Shown piece by piece: positions 16,388 through 26,145 of a DNA stretch of 64,000 nt. The notes beneath the pieces were generated by a model. That model was not told where the DNA came from and ran no database searches. It saw nothing but the letters and a program-made list of their open reading frames with translations. Position numbers and translations under genes: made by a program. The DNA comes from Phyllobacterium sp. 21LDTY02-6 (GTDB lineage Bacteria; Pseudomonadota; Alphaproteobacteria; Rhizobiales; Rhizobiaceae): contig NZ_JAMJWD020000002.1 in NCBI RefSeq assembly GCF_023554255.2, positions 675,435-739,434 on the forward strand. Reading direction: 5' to 3'. How positions within the stretch are numbered: the first letter of the stretch is position 1; the number at the start of each line of letters is the position of its first letter.

Positions 16388-17020
16388 ATGAAACTGATGA
16401 CCGATGACGACCACCAACGCATAGCCGAAGCGATACGCGCCGCGGAGATCCGTACGAGCGGCGAAATCTATGCGGTCGTGGCGCGCCGCAGCGACAGCTA
16501 TTTCTACGTCGCCGGTTTCACGCTGGCGATATGCGTCCTGCTCGCCTCCGCGATCGTGGCCATCGCCGCGCACTGGTACTGGACCCACATCACCCTGCCG
16601 ACATTCGGCCTCGCTATCCTGGCTGCCTTCGTTTCCTGCATGCTGGTGCTCTGGCTCCTGCCGGGCGTTTCGCTTTGGCTCGTTCCCCGGCGCATCCGCT
16701 ACAAGCGCGCGCATCTCAATGCCGTCCAGCAATTCCTGGCGCGGAACGTGCACCTGACCAGCGAGCGCACCGGCATCCTGCTGTTCGTCTCGCTGGCCGA
16801 GCGCTATGCGGAAGTCATCGCCGATGCCGGCATTCACGCCAAGGTCGAGCAGGACGAGTGGAATTCCATCGTCTCGGTGCTTGTCGGACACGCGCGGCGC
16901 GACAGTCTGGCCGAGGGGTTCCTCATCGCGATCGAAAAGGCCGGCATCCTGCTGGAGAAACATTTCCCCGCGGGCCCCGATACGGCCAATGAACTGGACG
17001 ATCATCTGGTCGAATTATAA
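16388..17020 (+). CDS. Second TPM-domain membrane protein
   Basis: The 210-residue protein has an N-terminal segment typical of the short TPM subgroup (DDDHQRIAEAIRAAEIRTSGEIYAVVARRS), split by two transmembrane helices (about residues 40-62 and 68-90). The rest of the TPM fold follows (HLTSERTGILLFVSLAERYAEVIADAGI). It starts 3 bp after the previous TPM gene, so the LemA-TPM-TPM set is one operon. The two TPM proteins probably act together with LemA at the inner membrane; this is inference from co-occurrence. Confidence 0.85.
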   Translation: MKLMTDDDHQRIAEAIRAAEIRTSGEIYAVVARRSDSYFYVAGFTLAICVLLASAIVAIAAHWYWTHITLPTFGLAILAAFVSCMLVLWLLPGVSLWLVPRRIRYKRAHLNAVQQFLARNVHLTSERTGILLFVSLAERYAEVIADAGIHAKVEQDEWNSIVSVLVGHARRDSLAEGFLIAIEKAGILLEKHFPAGPDTANELDDHLVEL

Positions 17021-17128
17021 TTTTGTTGCGTGTCACACGATTTTCACTCCATTGCGACAGTTTGGGGTCGAAAATGCTTCTCGAAGCGCTATGATCGCCT
17101 GAAATCAGGGGATCGGAGGGGATATTTT

Positions 17129-20100
17129 ATGGTTTCCAGCAAGAATTCCGGCACAAAAGCAACAAAACAGGCAAAAGCCGGGATTGTTCAAAACAAGGTG
17201 GGACTGTTTTACGAACTGCTCTTTGCCCGCGCCCCCGAAGAAGATCTCGCCGTCTATGACGCCGATGCGCTGAAAGCCTCGGCCAAGCTCGCCGAAGAGG
17301 CACTCAGCAGGTTTGAGCCCGGCAAGTCGGTCATCGAATTTTCCGGGCCGGGCACCATCTCCCGTGACGGCAGGCCCGTGACCGTGGTGACGCTGATCAA
17401 TGACAACATGCCGTTCCTGCTGGATTCGGTTCTTGGCGAAATCAGCGAGCGCGTCAGCTCGGTCTATCTCGTCCTGCATCCCGTCATGGAGATCGACCGC
17501 AAGAGCCGCAAGCTCATCGGCGGCGCCGGGCCGGAAGACCCGGGCGAGAACGTCATGCGCGTCAGCGTCATGCAGATTCATGTGCCGGCCGTGGATGCGC
17601 CGGTGCGCGAGATCATTACCGCCGCGCTGACGACGTTGCTGAAGCATGTGCGCGAAGCGGTGAGCGACCGCAAGGCCATGGTGGCGCGGCTCGACGATGC
17701 GATTGCCGCATATCGCAATGACAGGACCCCGTTCAAGAAGGGCGTGGCCGAGGAAGCCGCTGCCTTCCTCGAATGGCTGCGCAACAATAATTTCACCTTT
17801 CTCGGCGTGCGCGAATACGACTATCTCGGCGATGAGAGCACCGGGGAACTGGAGCGTTCCAGCAAGCCCGGTCTCGGCATTCTCGGCGATCCCGACGTTC
17901 GCGTGCTCAAGCGCGGCAATCAGGGCGTGACGACCACGCCGCAGATCATAGCCTTTCTCACCGGTCCCGAGCCGCTGATCGTTACCAAGGCCAATACCAA
18001 GTCGCTGGTGCACCGGCGCGGCTACATGGATTATATCGGCGTGAAGACCTTCGACCAGAACGGCAGGATCGCCGGCGAACTGCGTTTCGTCGGGCTCTTC
18101 ACCTCCGGCGCCTATACGAGTTCGGTGCTGAAGATTCCCTATCTTCGCTCCAAGACCGAAAGCGTCATTGCCCGGCTCGGCTTCAACCGGGAGGATCATT
18201 CCGGCAAGGCGCTGATCAAGGTGCTCGAAGGCTATCCCCGCGACGACCTGTTCCAGATCGACGTGAAGACCCTTACCCGCAATGCCGAGACCATCCTCGC
18301 GCTGGGCGAGCGGCCGCGCGTGCGTGTCCTGCCGCGGATCGATCCCTTCGGACGCTTCGCCTCGATCATCGTGTTCGTGCCGCGCGAACGCTATGATTCC
18401 GTCGTGCGCGAGAAGATCGGCTCCTATTTCGCCTCAGTCTATGATGGCCACGTATCGGCCTATTACCCGGCCTTTCCGGAAGGCACGCTGACACGCGTCC
18501 ACTTCATCATCGGCCATGCGGATAGTGACTTTCCCAAGGTCAAGCGCGAGGTGCTGGAAGAAAATGTCCGCGCCATCGTCCGGACCTGGGAAGATGCCGT
18601 CGCCGAGGTCGGCGATCGCGCCGGAACGCCGGAATTCACACCACTGGCCGCGGCCTTTCCGGATTCCTACCGCGAGAATTTCTCGCCCGAAGACGCATTG
18701 CTCGATGCAAGCCGCATTGCCGGCCTGACCCGCAACAATCCGCTTTTCGTCGATTTCTACCGGCACCATTCGGATGGACCGAACGCTGCTTCGCTCAAGA
18801 TCTATCATTATGGCGGTGCGGTCGCGCTGTCGCAGCGGGTCCCGCTGCTCGAACATATGGGCTTCCGGGTCATCAGCGAGCAGACTTTCGCGCTGCCGGC
18901 CGCCGATGGCAGCCCGCTTTTCGTGCACGACATGGAGCTTGTCAGTGCGTCGGGCGCAGCCATCGATCTTGCCGACAATGGCGATCTTTTCGAGGATGTG
19001 TTCCGCAACATCTGGGGCGGGACATCGGATAATGACGCCTATAACGGCCTGGCGCTGGCGGGCAAGCTCACCGCCCGCCAGATCATCATCCTGCGCGCCT
19101 ACGGGCGCTACCTGCAGCAGGCAGGCATCCCCTATTCGCAGGATTTCATCGCCGGTACGCTCAACCGTTATCCGCAGATCGCCCGCCAGATCTATGATCT
19201 GTTCGAACTGAAGCTGGCGCCGGGCAAGGCCGGCGCCTCGACTGCCAAGCGACGCCAGGCGGATATGCGCGCGCAGATAGAGCAGGCCCTCCAGACCGTG
19301 CCCAGCCTGGATGACGACCGGATATTGCGGCGTTTCCTCAATCTCATCGATGCGACGCTGCGCACCAATGCCTTCGCACCGGAAGAAGACGGTTCGGAGC
19401 GGCTATCCCTTGCCTTCAAGCTCGACCCCGGCGCGATCGATGAATTGCCGGCGCCGCGGCCCTATCGCGAGATATTCGTCTATGGCCCCGAGGTGGAAGG
19501 CGTGCATCTGCGCTTCGGCCCCGTGGCTCGCGGCGGGCTGCGCTGGTCCGACCGCGCCCAGGACTACCGCACGGAAGTGCTTGGGCTGGTGAAGGCGCAG
19601 CAGGTGAAGAACGCGGTGATCGTCCCGGTCGGGGCGAAAGGCGGGTTCTATCCGAAACAACTGCCGGTCGGAGGCGACCGCTCGGCCGTATTCGAGGCGG
19701 GAAGGGCTGCCTATATCACGTTCATCGCCACACTCCTGTCCGTCACCGACAATCTGCAGGGCGAAACCGTGGTCCCGCCGGACAATATCGTTCGGCTCGA
19801 TGGCGACGACCCCTATTTCGTCGTGGCGGCAGACAAGGGCACCGCGACGTTCTCGGACACGGCGAACGCGATCAGCCAGGCGCATGATTTCTGGCTGGAC
19901 GATGCTTTCGCTTCCGGTGGATCGGCGGGCTACGACCACAAGAAGATGGGCATCACCGCGCGCGGCGCCTGGGAGGCGGTGAAACGCCATTTCCGCGAGC
20001 TCGGGCGCGACATCCAGACCACGCCGTTCACCGCGGTGGGCGTCGGCGACATGTCCGGCGACGTCTTCGGCAATGGCATGCTGCTCTCGCCGCAGACGCG

Positions 20101-21907
20101 GCTGATCGCGGCGTTCGACCATCGCGATATCTTCATCGATCCGGAGCCGAACATCAAAGCCACGCTGAAGGAACGCCAGCGGCTGTTCAACCTGCCGCGT
20201 TCGAGCTGGCAGGATTTCGACAAGTCGAAAATATCGGCCGGCGGCGGCGTGTTTTCCCGGGCGCAGAAATCGATCACCCTGTCGCGGGAGGCTGCCAAGG
20301 CCATCGGCCTCGGCAAGACGACGGCGACGCCGCTGGAGATCATGACGGCCATTCTCAAGGCTCCCGTCGATCTGCTCTGGTTCGGCGGCATCGGCACCTA
20401 TGTCCGGTCCTCGCTGGAAAACGATGCGGAAGTCGGCGACCGCGCCAATGACGCCATCCGTATCGCCGGCGCCGATATCGGCGCGAAGGTCGTGGGCGAG
20501 GGCGCCAATCTCGGCATGACGCAGAAGGCGCGCATCGAGTTCAACCTGCTCGGCGGGCGCTGCAATTCCGACGCCATCGACAATTCCGCCGGCGTCAATA
20601 CCTCGGACGTCGAGGTCAATATCAAGATCGCCCTGGCCCAGGCCATGCGGTCCGGCAAACTGAAGCGCGATCGCCGCAACGCCATCCTCGAGGCGATGAC
20701 CGAAGAGGTGGCAGGCCTCGTGCTTCGCAACAATTACCTGCAGACGCTGGCTCTGTCGCTCGCCCAGCGGCGCGGGCTTGCCGACCTTGCCTACCAGGCG
20801 CGCTTCATCAGCGATCTCGAGGCGCGCAAGCTCCTGAACCGCAAGGTCGAAACGCTGCCCGACGACAAGGCACTGGCGGAGCGCCAGATCGAGGGTATCC
20901 CGCTCACGCGTGCCGAGCTCGGCGTGCTGCTGGCCTATGCCAAGATCGTGCTGTCGGACCAGCTGCTGGCCAGCGACGTGCCGGACGATCCCTATCTCGA
21001 ACGCGAATTGATGGACTATTTCCCGAAGCAGATGAAGGAACAGTTCGGCGACGAGCTGCGCACGCATCGGCTGCGCCGGGAGATCATCGCGACGCAGCTC
21101 GCCAATGATGTCATCAATCGCGGCGGGCCGACCTTTGTCAGCCGCCTTTCCGATCTGACCGGCCAGTCGGGCCCCGAGATCGTCCGGGCCTATCTGATCG
21201 TCCGCGACGGTTACGAGGTCGACAAGCTCTTCGCAGCCATCGATGCGCTCGACAATGTGATGCCGGGCGATGTCCAGAACGGCCTCTACGAGAACGTGGC
21301 GCGGATGCTGAACTGGACGACCGCCTGGGTCCTGCGCAATCGTCGTGCCGCATCCATCGGCGATGCCGTCGAGGAAATCCGTGGCGCGCGCAAGGCCCTG
21401 CAGCCGCGGCTCGACAAGCTTCTGCCCGCCTCGGCGCTGGCTGCCATCCGCGAGGATACGCTCGGCAACGAAGCGCTCGGTACGCCGCAGGCACTGGCGG
21501 CGCAGATGGCAAGGCTCGAAATCGCGCCGATCATTCCGGATATCGCCGCCGTTGCGCAGCAGGCCAATGTCGACATCGGCAATGCGGCCAAGGCCTATTT
21601 CGACGTCTCGGAAGCCTTCCGCATCGGCCGCATCGAGGATGCCGCGCGGAATGTCTCCGTCGCCGATTATTATGACGGGCTGGCATTGGCGCGGGCCACC
21701 GATCTCATCAGCCAGGCGCGACGGGCGATAGCCGTCGCCGCGCTGACCCAGTTCGGGAAGAATGCCACGCCAGCCGCCGAGTGGCTGGCAAGCCGTGGCG
21801 CGCGTATCGACGAAGTGCGCCAGCGCATGGCCAGTATCGTGGAGGCCGGCGACCTGACGGTATCGCGGCTTGCGGTCGCCGCCGGGCTTCTGTCGGACCT
21901 GTCGTAA
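17129..21907 (+). CDS. NAD-specific glutamate dehydrogenase, large (about 180 kDa) class
   Basis: The 1592-residue enzyme oxidatively deaminates glutamate to 2-oxoglutarate in amino acid catabolism. It shows the family's long N-terminal regulatory region (ACT-like segments about 1-700) and the catalytic core, with PVARGGLRWSDRAQDYRTEV, VIVPVGAKGGFYPK, VGVGDMSGDVFGNGMLLS, WFGGIGTYVRS and VVGEGANLGMTQ. The length is normal for the class. ATG 17129 follows GGAGGGG; an earlier in-frame ATG (17030) has no such site. It follows the LemA/TPM operon by about 110 bp. A 17-bp duplication including the stop codon lies at the 3' end. Confidence 0.96.
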   Translation: MVSSKNSGTKATKQAKAGIVQNKVGLFYELLFARAPEEDLAVYDADALKASAKLAEEALSRFEPGKSVIEFSGPGTISRDGRPVTVVTLINDNMPFLLDSVLGEISERVSSVYLVLHPVMEIDRKSRKLIGGAGPEDPGENVMRVSVMQIHVPAVDAPVREIITAALTTLLKHVREAVSDRKAMVARLDDAIAAYRNDRTPFKKGVAEEAAAFLEWLRNNNFTFLGVREYDYLGDESTGELERSSKPGLGILGDPDVRVLKRGNQGVTTTPQIIAFLTGPEPLIVTKANTKSLVHRRGYMDYIGVKTFDQNGRIAGELRFVGLFTSGAYTSSVLKIPYLRSKTESVIARLGFNREDHSGKALIKVLEGYPRDDLFQIDVKTLTRNAETILALGERPRVRVLPRIDPFGRFASIIVFVPRERYDSVVREKIGSYFASVYDGHVSAYYPAFPEGTLTRVHFIIGHADSDFPKVKREVLEENVRAIVRTWEDAVAEVGDRAGTPEFTPLAAAFPDSYRENFSPEDALLDASRIAGLTRNNPLFVDFYRHHSDGPNAASLKIYHYGGAVALSQRVPLLEHMGFRVISEQTFALPAADGSPLFVHDMELVSASGAAIDLADNGDLFEDVFRNIWGGTSDNDAYNGLALAGKLTARQIIILRAYGRYLQQAGIPYSQDFIAGTLNRYPQIARQIYDLFELKLAPGKAGASTAKRRQADMRAQIEQALQTVPSLDDDRILRRFLNLIDATLRTNAFAPEEDGSERLSLAFKLDPGAIDELPAPRPYREIFVYGPEVEGVHLRFGPVARGGLRWSDRAQDYRTEVLGLVKAQQVKNAVIVPVGAKGGFYPKQLPVGGDRSAVFEAGRAAYITFIATLLSVTDNLQGETVVPPDNIVRLDGDDPYFVVAADKGTATFSDTANAISQAHDFWLDDAFASGGSAGYDHKKMGITARGAWEAVKRHFRELGRDIQTTPFTAVGVGDMSGDVFGNGMLLSPQTRLIAAFDHRDIFIDPEPNIKATLKERQRLFNLPRSSWQDFDKSKISAGGGVFSRAQKSITLSREAAKAIGLGKTTATPLEIMTAILKAPVDLLWFGGIGTYVRSSLENDAEVGDRANDAIRIAGADIGAKVVGEGANLGMTQKARIEFNLLGGRCNSDAIDNSAGVNTSDVEVNIKIALAQAMRSGKLKRDRRNAILEAMTEEVAGLVLRNNYLQTLALSLAQRRGLADLAYQARFISDLEARKLLNRKVETLPDDKALAERQIEGIPLTRAELGVLLAYAKIVLSDQLLASDVPDDPYLERELMDYFPKQMKEQFGDELRTHRLRREIIATQLANDVINRGGPTFVSRLSDLTGQSGPEIVRAYLIVRDGYEVDKLFAAIDALDNVMPGDVQNGLYENVARMLNWTTAWVLRNRRAASIGDAVEEIRGARKALQPRLDKLLPASALAAIREDTLGNEALGTPQALAAQMARLEIAPIIPDIAAVAQQANVDIGNAAKAYFDVSEAFRIGRIEDAARNVSVADYYDGLALARATDLISQARRAIAVAALTQFGKNATPAAEWLASRGARIDEVRQRMASIVEAGDLTVSRLAVAAGLLSDLS

Positions 21908-21934
21908 CGGCTTGGCAGTCGTAACGGCTTGGCC
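21901..21934. repeat. 17-bp tandem duplication at the NAD-GDH stop codon
   Basis: GTCGTAACGGCTTGGC occurs at 21901-21916 and again at 21918-21933. The first copy includes the gene's last codon and stop, so the duplication repeats the stop context into the spacer. Confidence 0.9.
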
Positions 21935-21982
21935 ATCGCCGCTGGTGCCAGGCACGAGCGGCGATCTGCCGGAGGGGCTAGT

Positions 21983-23599
21983 CTAGTGCCGGAAATGCCG
22001 CATGCCGGTGAAGACCATGGCGATATCATGCTCGTCGGCGGCAGCGATCACCTCATCGTCGCGCATCGATCCGCCGGGCTGGATCACCGCCGTCGCACCC
22101 GCGGCCACGGCTGAAAGCAGGCCGTCGGCGAAGGGGAAGAAGGCGTCGGAAGCGACCACCGAACCCTTGGTCAAAGGCTGCGCATTTCCGGCGGCTTCCG
22201 CCGCATCCTCGGCCTTGCGCGCCGCTATGCGGGCGCTGTCCACCCGGCTCATCTGGCCGGCGCCGATGCCGACGGCCGCGCCGTCCTTCACATAGACGAT
22301 GGCGTTCGACTTCACATGTTTGGCGATGCGGAAAGCGAGCTTCAGATCCGCCATTTCAGCATCGGTCGGCGCGCGCCTGGTAACGACCTTGAGGTCGAGA
22401 TCGTCGACCACGCCGCTATCGCGCGACTGCACGAGGATGCCGCCGGCAACCGTCTTGGCGCTGATCCCGCCCGCCCGCGGATCGGGCAGGCCGCCGGTCA
22501 CCAGGAGGCGAAGGTTCTTCTTGGCCGCGACGATGGCCTGGGCTTCGGGCGTGGCATCCGGTGCGATGATGACCTCGGTGAAGATCTTGACGATCTCCTC
22601 GGCAGCCTCGGCATCCAGCGTGCGGTTCAAGGCGACGATGCCGCCAAAAGCCGAGACGGGGTCGCAGGCGAGCGCCTTGAGATAGGCCTGCCTCAGGTCC
22701 GAAGCCTCGGCCACGCCGCAGGGATTGGCATGTTTGATGATGGCGACCGCTGCGGTTCGTGCCGGATCGAATTCCGCGACGAGCTCGAAAGCCGCATCGG
22801 TATCGTTGATATTGTTGTAGGAAAGCTGCTTGCCCTGGAGCTGTTTCGCGGTGGCAACGCCCGGACGCTTCTCCCCGGTGAGGTAGAAGCCGGCCGACTG
22901 GTGCGGGTTCTCGCCATAGCGCATCACCGAATGAAGATGGCCGCCAAGTGCGCGGCGCGAGGGCGTTTCGGTCATGAGCGCCTCGGCGAACCAGCCGGAG
23001 ATGGCGGCATCATAGGTCGCGGTGCGGGCATAGGCCTTGGCCGCGAGATGCTGGCGGAAGGAATAGGGCAGCGAGCCCTCATGCTTGTCCAGCATGGCGA
23101 TGACCATGTCGTAATCGCCAGCCTCGGTGACGACGCCGACATAGGCATGGTTCTTGGCGGCAGCACGGATCATCGCCGGGCCGCCAATGTCGATGTTCTC
23201 GACGATATTGGCGTAATCGGCGCCCGAATGGCGGACTTCCTCGAAGGGGTAGAGATTGATGACGACGAGATCGATGCCGCCGATGCCATGCGTCGCCATG
23301 GCCTGCTGATGTTCGGGATCGTCGCGAACGGCCAGAAGGCCGCCATGGACCTTCGGATGCAGCGTCTTGACGCGCCCGTCCATGATCTCGGGAAAGTCGG
23401 TAATATCCGAGACGTCGATGACCGGGATGCCTTCGGCGGCGATGGCCTTCGACGTGCCGCCGGTCGAGAGGATTTCCACATCATGGCGGTGAAGTGCATG
23501 GGCGAGCGCGATGAGGCCGGTCTTGTCGGAAACGGAAAGAAGCGCCCGCTTTACTGGAAACAGGTCGGGAGCTGGAATTGATTTCGCGGCGACGGCCAT
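21983..23599 (-). CDS. purH: Bifunctional AICAR transformylase / IMP cyclohydrolase
   Basis: The 538-residue enzyme carries out the last two steps of IMP synthesis. The N-terminal MGS-like IMP cyclohydrolase domain ([55 protein letters not shown]) is followed by the transformylase domain. That domain holds the catalytic [18 protein letters not shown] [14 protein letters not shown], and [10 protein letters not shown]. Length and motifs are normal. In related genomes it follows heparinase II/III-rsmB-htpX; here an aldo/keto reductase and an MFS gene intervene. Confidence 0.97.
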   Translation of the reverse strand: MAVAAKSIPAPDLFPVKRALLSVSDKTGLIALAHALHRHDVEILSTGGTSKAIAAEGIPVIDVSDITDFPEIMDGRVKTLHPKVHGGLLAVRDDPEHQQAMATHGIGGIDLVVINLYPFEEVRHSGADYANIVENIDIGGPAMIRAAAKNHAYVGVVTEAGDYDMVIAMLDKHEGSLPYSFRQHLAAKAYARTATYDAAISGWFAEALMTETPSRRALGGHLHSVMRYGENPHQSAGFYLTGEKRPGVATAKQLQGKQLSYNNINDTDAAFELVAEFDPARTAAVAIIKHANPCGVAEASDLRQAYLKALACDPVSAFGGIVALNRTLDAEAAEEIVKIFTEVIIAPDATPEAQAIVAAKKNLRLLVTGGLPDPRAGGISAKTVAGGILVQSRDSGVVDDLDLKVVTRRAPTDAEMADLKLAFRIAKHVKSNAIVYVKDGAAVGIGAGQMSRVDSARIAARKAEDAAEAAGNAQPLTKGSVVASDAFFPFADGLLSAVAAGATAVIQPGGSMRDDEVIAAADEHDIAMVFTGMRHFRH

Positions 23600-23681
23600 G
23601 GATTCGTCCTCGGTTCATGCGGATTGGGGAAGGATGTGCAGCCGGTTAGCACAGGCGGCCGCGGAATCCTACCCTTTTGCT

Positions 23682-24902
23682 TCAGGTGCGTTTCTCGGTG
23701 AGGAAGATGCCGAGCAGGACGATGCCCATGGCTGCGCCCGCAAGCGCCGTGGTCCACCATCCGCCGTAGAAATAGGTGGCGGCAGCGATGGCAGAGCCGG
23801 TCGAGCCCAGCAGGAACACGATCGTCATGTAGACGGCATTGAGGCGGCCGCGGGCCTCGTCATTGAGCGAGAAGACGATGCGCTGGCTCAGGATCTGGTT
23901 CGTCTGCACCGCACTGTCGATGAAAATGGCCGCGAGCACCAGCGCGGCGATGGAAATCGCGGTGCCGGCCCAGCCAGCAATGACGAACCATATGGTCAGG
24001 GTCAGCATGGCGATCGCCGTTGCCTGGCGCGTATAGCCGCGATCGGCGAGCCGGCCGGCAATGGGCGCCGCCAGTGCGCCGGCGGCCCCGGCGAGGGCGA
24101 ACAGGGCAATCTGGCGCTGGCCGTAGCCGAATTTCTCGGCCAGCAATAGCGGGATGCCGGTCCAGAACAGGTTGAAGCTGGCAAAGAACATTCCCTGATA
24201 GAGCGCGCGGCGGCGCAAGGCGGGCAAGGTCACCAGAAGGTGCAGCATGGACCGCAGGATCGCGCCGTAGCTCGCGGCGCCGGTGGGCCGGCGCTTTGGC
24301 AGCGCGGCCCGCAGCAGGATCATCACTCCGAGCATCGCGGCGGCGGAGATCCAGAATATGGCGCGCCAGCCGAGCGCGGAGGCGATGAAATTGGCGATCG
24401 GCCGCGCCAGCATGATGCCCGTCAGCAGGCCGGCCATGACATTGCCGATGGCCCTGCCGCGACTGGCCGCCGGTGCGAGATGGGCGGCAAAGGGGACGAG
24501 GACCTGGGCACCGCAGGCGAAGAAACCGATGAGGAAGGAGCACAGCAGGAAACTCGTCGCCGATTGCGAAAACGCGGCGCCGAGCAGGCCTGCGGCGGTT
24601 CCAAGCAGCGTTATCAGCACGAGGCGGCGATTCTCGACGAGATCGGCGAGCGAAACCAGGAACAGGAGCCCCGCGCCATAGCCGAGCTGCGTCACCGTCA
24701 CGATGAAGCCGGCCATGCCGCCATGCAGGTCGAGATCGGAACTGATGAGGCCGATCAGCGCCTGCGCATAATAGATGTTGCCGACCATCGCGCCGCAGGC
24801 GAAAGCGAAGAGGAAGGTCAGTGCCGGCGAGAGGCCGGCAGCTTCCGGCAGCGGTTCAGCAGCCGTGACGGCGGGAGAGGACGTCTTTGATGAATAGGCC
24901 AT
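23682..24902 (-). CDS. MFS transporter (multidrug or arabinose-efflux-like, 12 TM)
   Basis: The 406-residue protein has about twelve hydrophobic segments and the MFS motif-A region SLADLVENRRLVLI between helices 2 and 3. It also has a symmetric GRLADRGYTRQA in the second half and the early motif GNIYYAQALIGLISSDL. The family includes drug and sugar exporters. It lies 36 bp downstream of an aldo/keto reductase on the same strand, suggesting a detoxification pair that modifies and exports a carbonyl compound; this is inference. The pair sits between purH and heparinase. Confidence 0.9.
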   Translation of the reverse strand: MAYSSKTSSPAVTAAEPLPEAAGLSPALTFLFAFACGAMVGNIYYAQALIGLISSDLDLHGGMAGFIVTVTQLGYGAGLLFLVSLADLVENRRLVLITLLGTAAGLLGAAFSQSATSFLLCSFLIGFFACGAQVLVPFAAHLAPAASRGRAIGNVMAGLLTGIMLARPIANFIASALGWRAIFWISAAAMLGVMILLRAALPKRRPTGAASYGAILRSMLHLLVTLPALRRRALYQGMFFASFNLFWTGIPLLLAEKFGYGQRQIALFALAGAAGALAAPIAGRLADRGYTRQATAIAMLTLTIWFVIAGWAGTAISIAALVLAAIFIDSAVQTNQILSQRIVFSLNDEARGRLNAVYMTIVFLLGSTGSAIAAATYFYGGWWTTALAGAAMGIVLLGIFLTEKRT

Positions 24903-24938
24903 TATATCTCACTTGTTATCCTCCCTTGTTGCATCACA

Positions 24939-25994
24939 CTAGCTGTTCAGATGCGGCGCGATCAATGAAAGGTCGGCCTCGGACAGCCGGTCCGACGCCG
25001 TCATGGCCTGGTGCCAGTAGGGGTAGATCAGCGGCAATTGGCTGACGTGGTCGAGATCGGCCCGTTCCTCCGGCGTCAGGATCACCTCGGCAGCCTTGAG
25101 ATTGTCGGCGAGCTGGGCATCGGTGCGGGCGCCGACGATGACCGAGGTCACGCCGCGCCGGCCGATCAGCCAGGCGAGGGCGATCTGCGCCGCCGAGACG
25201 CCGCGATCCGCCGCGATGCGGACGAGCACGTCGACAATGTCGTAGAGGCGGTTCTCGTCGCGGATCGGCGGCTCTCCCCAATTGGCCAATTGCCGCGTGC
25301 CCTCCGGCGCCGCCTGGTCGCGGCGGTATTTGCCGGACAGCAGCCCGCCCGCGAGCGGGCTCCAGACGAGAACGCCAAGCTTCTGGTCGAGCGTCGCCGG
25401 GATGAGTTCATATTCCGCGTCGCGCGCCTCGAGGCTGTAATGGATCTGCTGGCTTACCGGCGCGATGAACTTTTCCATTGCCGCGACGCCCATCGCCTTC
25501 ATCAGGTGCCAGGCGGAGAAATTGGAGACGCCGGCATAGCGCACCTTGCCGTCCCTGACGAGGCGATCGACGGCTTCCAGCGTCTCGTCCAGCGGTGTCA
25601 GGCCATCCCATTGATGCAATTGATACAGGTCGACATGGTCGGTGCCGAGCCGCTTCAGGCTGGCCTCGGCGGCGCGTATCAGATGATAGCGCGACAGACC
25701 GGCATCGTTCGGCGCGTCGCCCATGCGAAAGCGCGCCTTGGTGGCGAGGATGACGGCATCCCGCTTGCCCTTCAGCGCCTGTCCGAGGATCTCCTCGGAT
25801 GCACCATTGGAATAGACGTCGGCGGTGTCGAAAAGATTGATGCCGGCGTCGAGCGCCATGCCGACCTGACGCCGGGCGCCTTCGAGATTGGTGTCGCCGG
25901 TCTTCACGAATTTACCCTTGCCGCCGAAGGTCATGGTGCCGAGGCTCAAGGTGGAGACCATGAGGCCGGAACGGCCAAGTTGACGATATTCCAT
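24939..25994 (-). CDS. Aldo/keto reductase
   Basis: This 351-residue TIM-barrel NADPH oxidoreductase has the full catalytic tetrad: Asp about 56 and Tyr 61 (FDTADVYSNG), Lys 86 (LATKAR) and His 127 (YQLHQWD). AKR signatures SLGTMTFGG and VSNFSAWHLMKA are present, and GVTSVIVGARTDAQLADNL is the NADPH-binding end. It resembles the YajO/AKR11-type general reductases. It is cotranscribed with the downstream MFS gene. Confidence 0.93.
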   Translation of the reverse strand: MEYRQLGRSGLMVSTLSLGTMTFGGKGKFVKTGDTNLEGARRQVGMALDAGINLFDTADVYSNGASEEILGQALKGKRDAVILATKARFRMGDAPNDAGLSRYHLIRAAEASLKRLGTDHVDLYQLHQWDGLTPLDETLEAVDRLVRDGKVRYAGVSNFSAWHLMKAMGVAAMEKFIAPVSQQIHYSLEARDAEYELIPATLDQKLGVLVWSPLAGGLLSGKYRRDQAAPEGTRQLANWGEPPIRDENRLYDIVDVLVRIAADRGVSAAQIALAWLIGRRGVTSVIVGARTDAQLADNLKAAEVILTPEERADLDHVSQLPLIYPYWHQAMTASDRLSEADLSLIAPHLNS

Positions 25995-26145
25995 GAACCG
26001 GAACTCCCTGTTTTAGAGAATGACGCGATAAAGCCGATGGTGACGAGACAGAAATGCCAGCAGAGGTGCGGGCTGGCGGCATGCTAAACCGTCAGGCGGG
26101 AAATTGCCATGGCGCGATGTCAAACTTTGGTGATGAAGGCGCCGT

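Noticed and set aside
19403-21955. 850-codon open frame on the minus strand
   Set aside because: It is antisense to NAD-GDH, lacks recognisable motifs and follows from high GC at third positions. The plus-strand gene has full family motifs.
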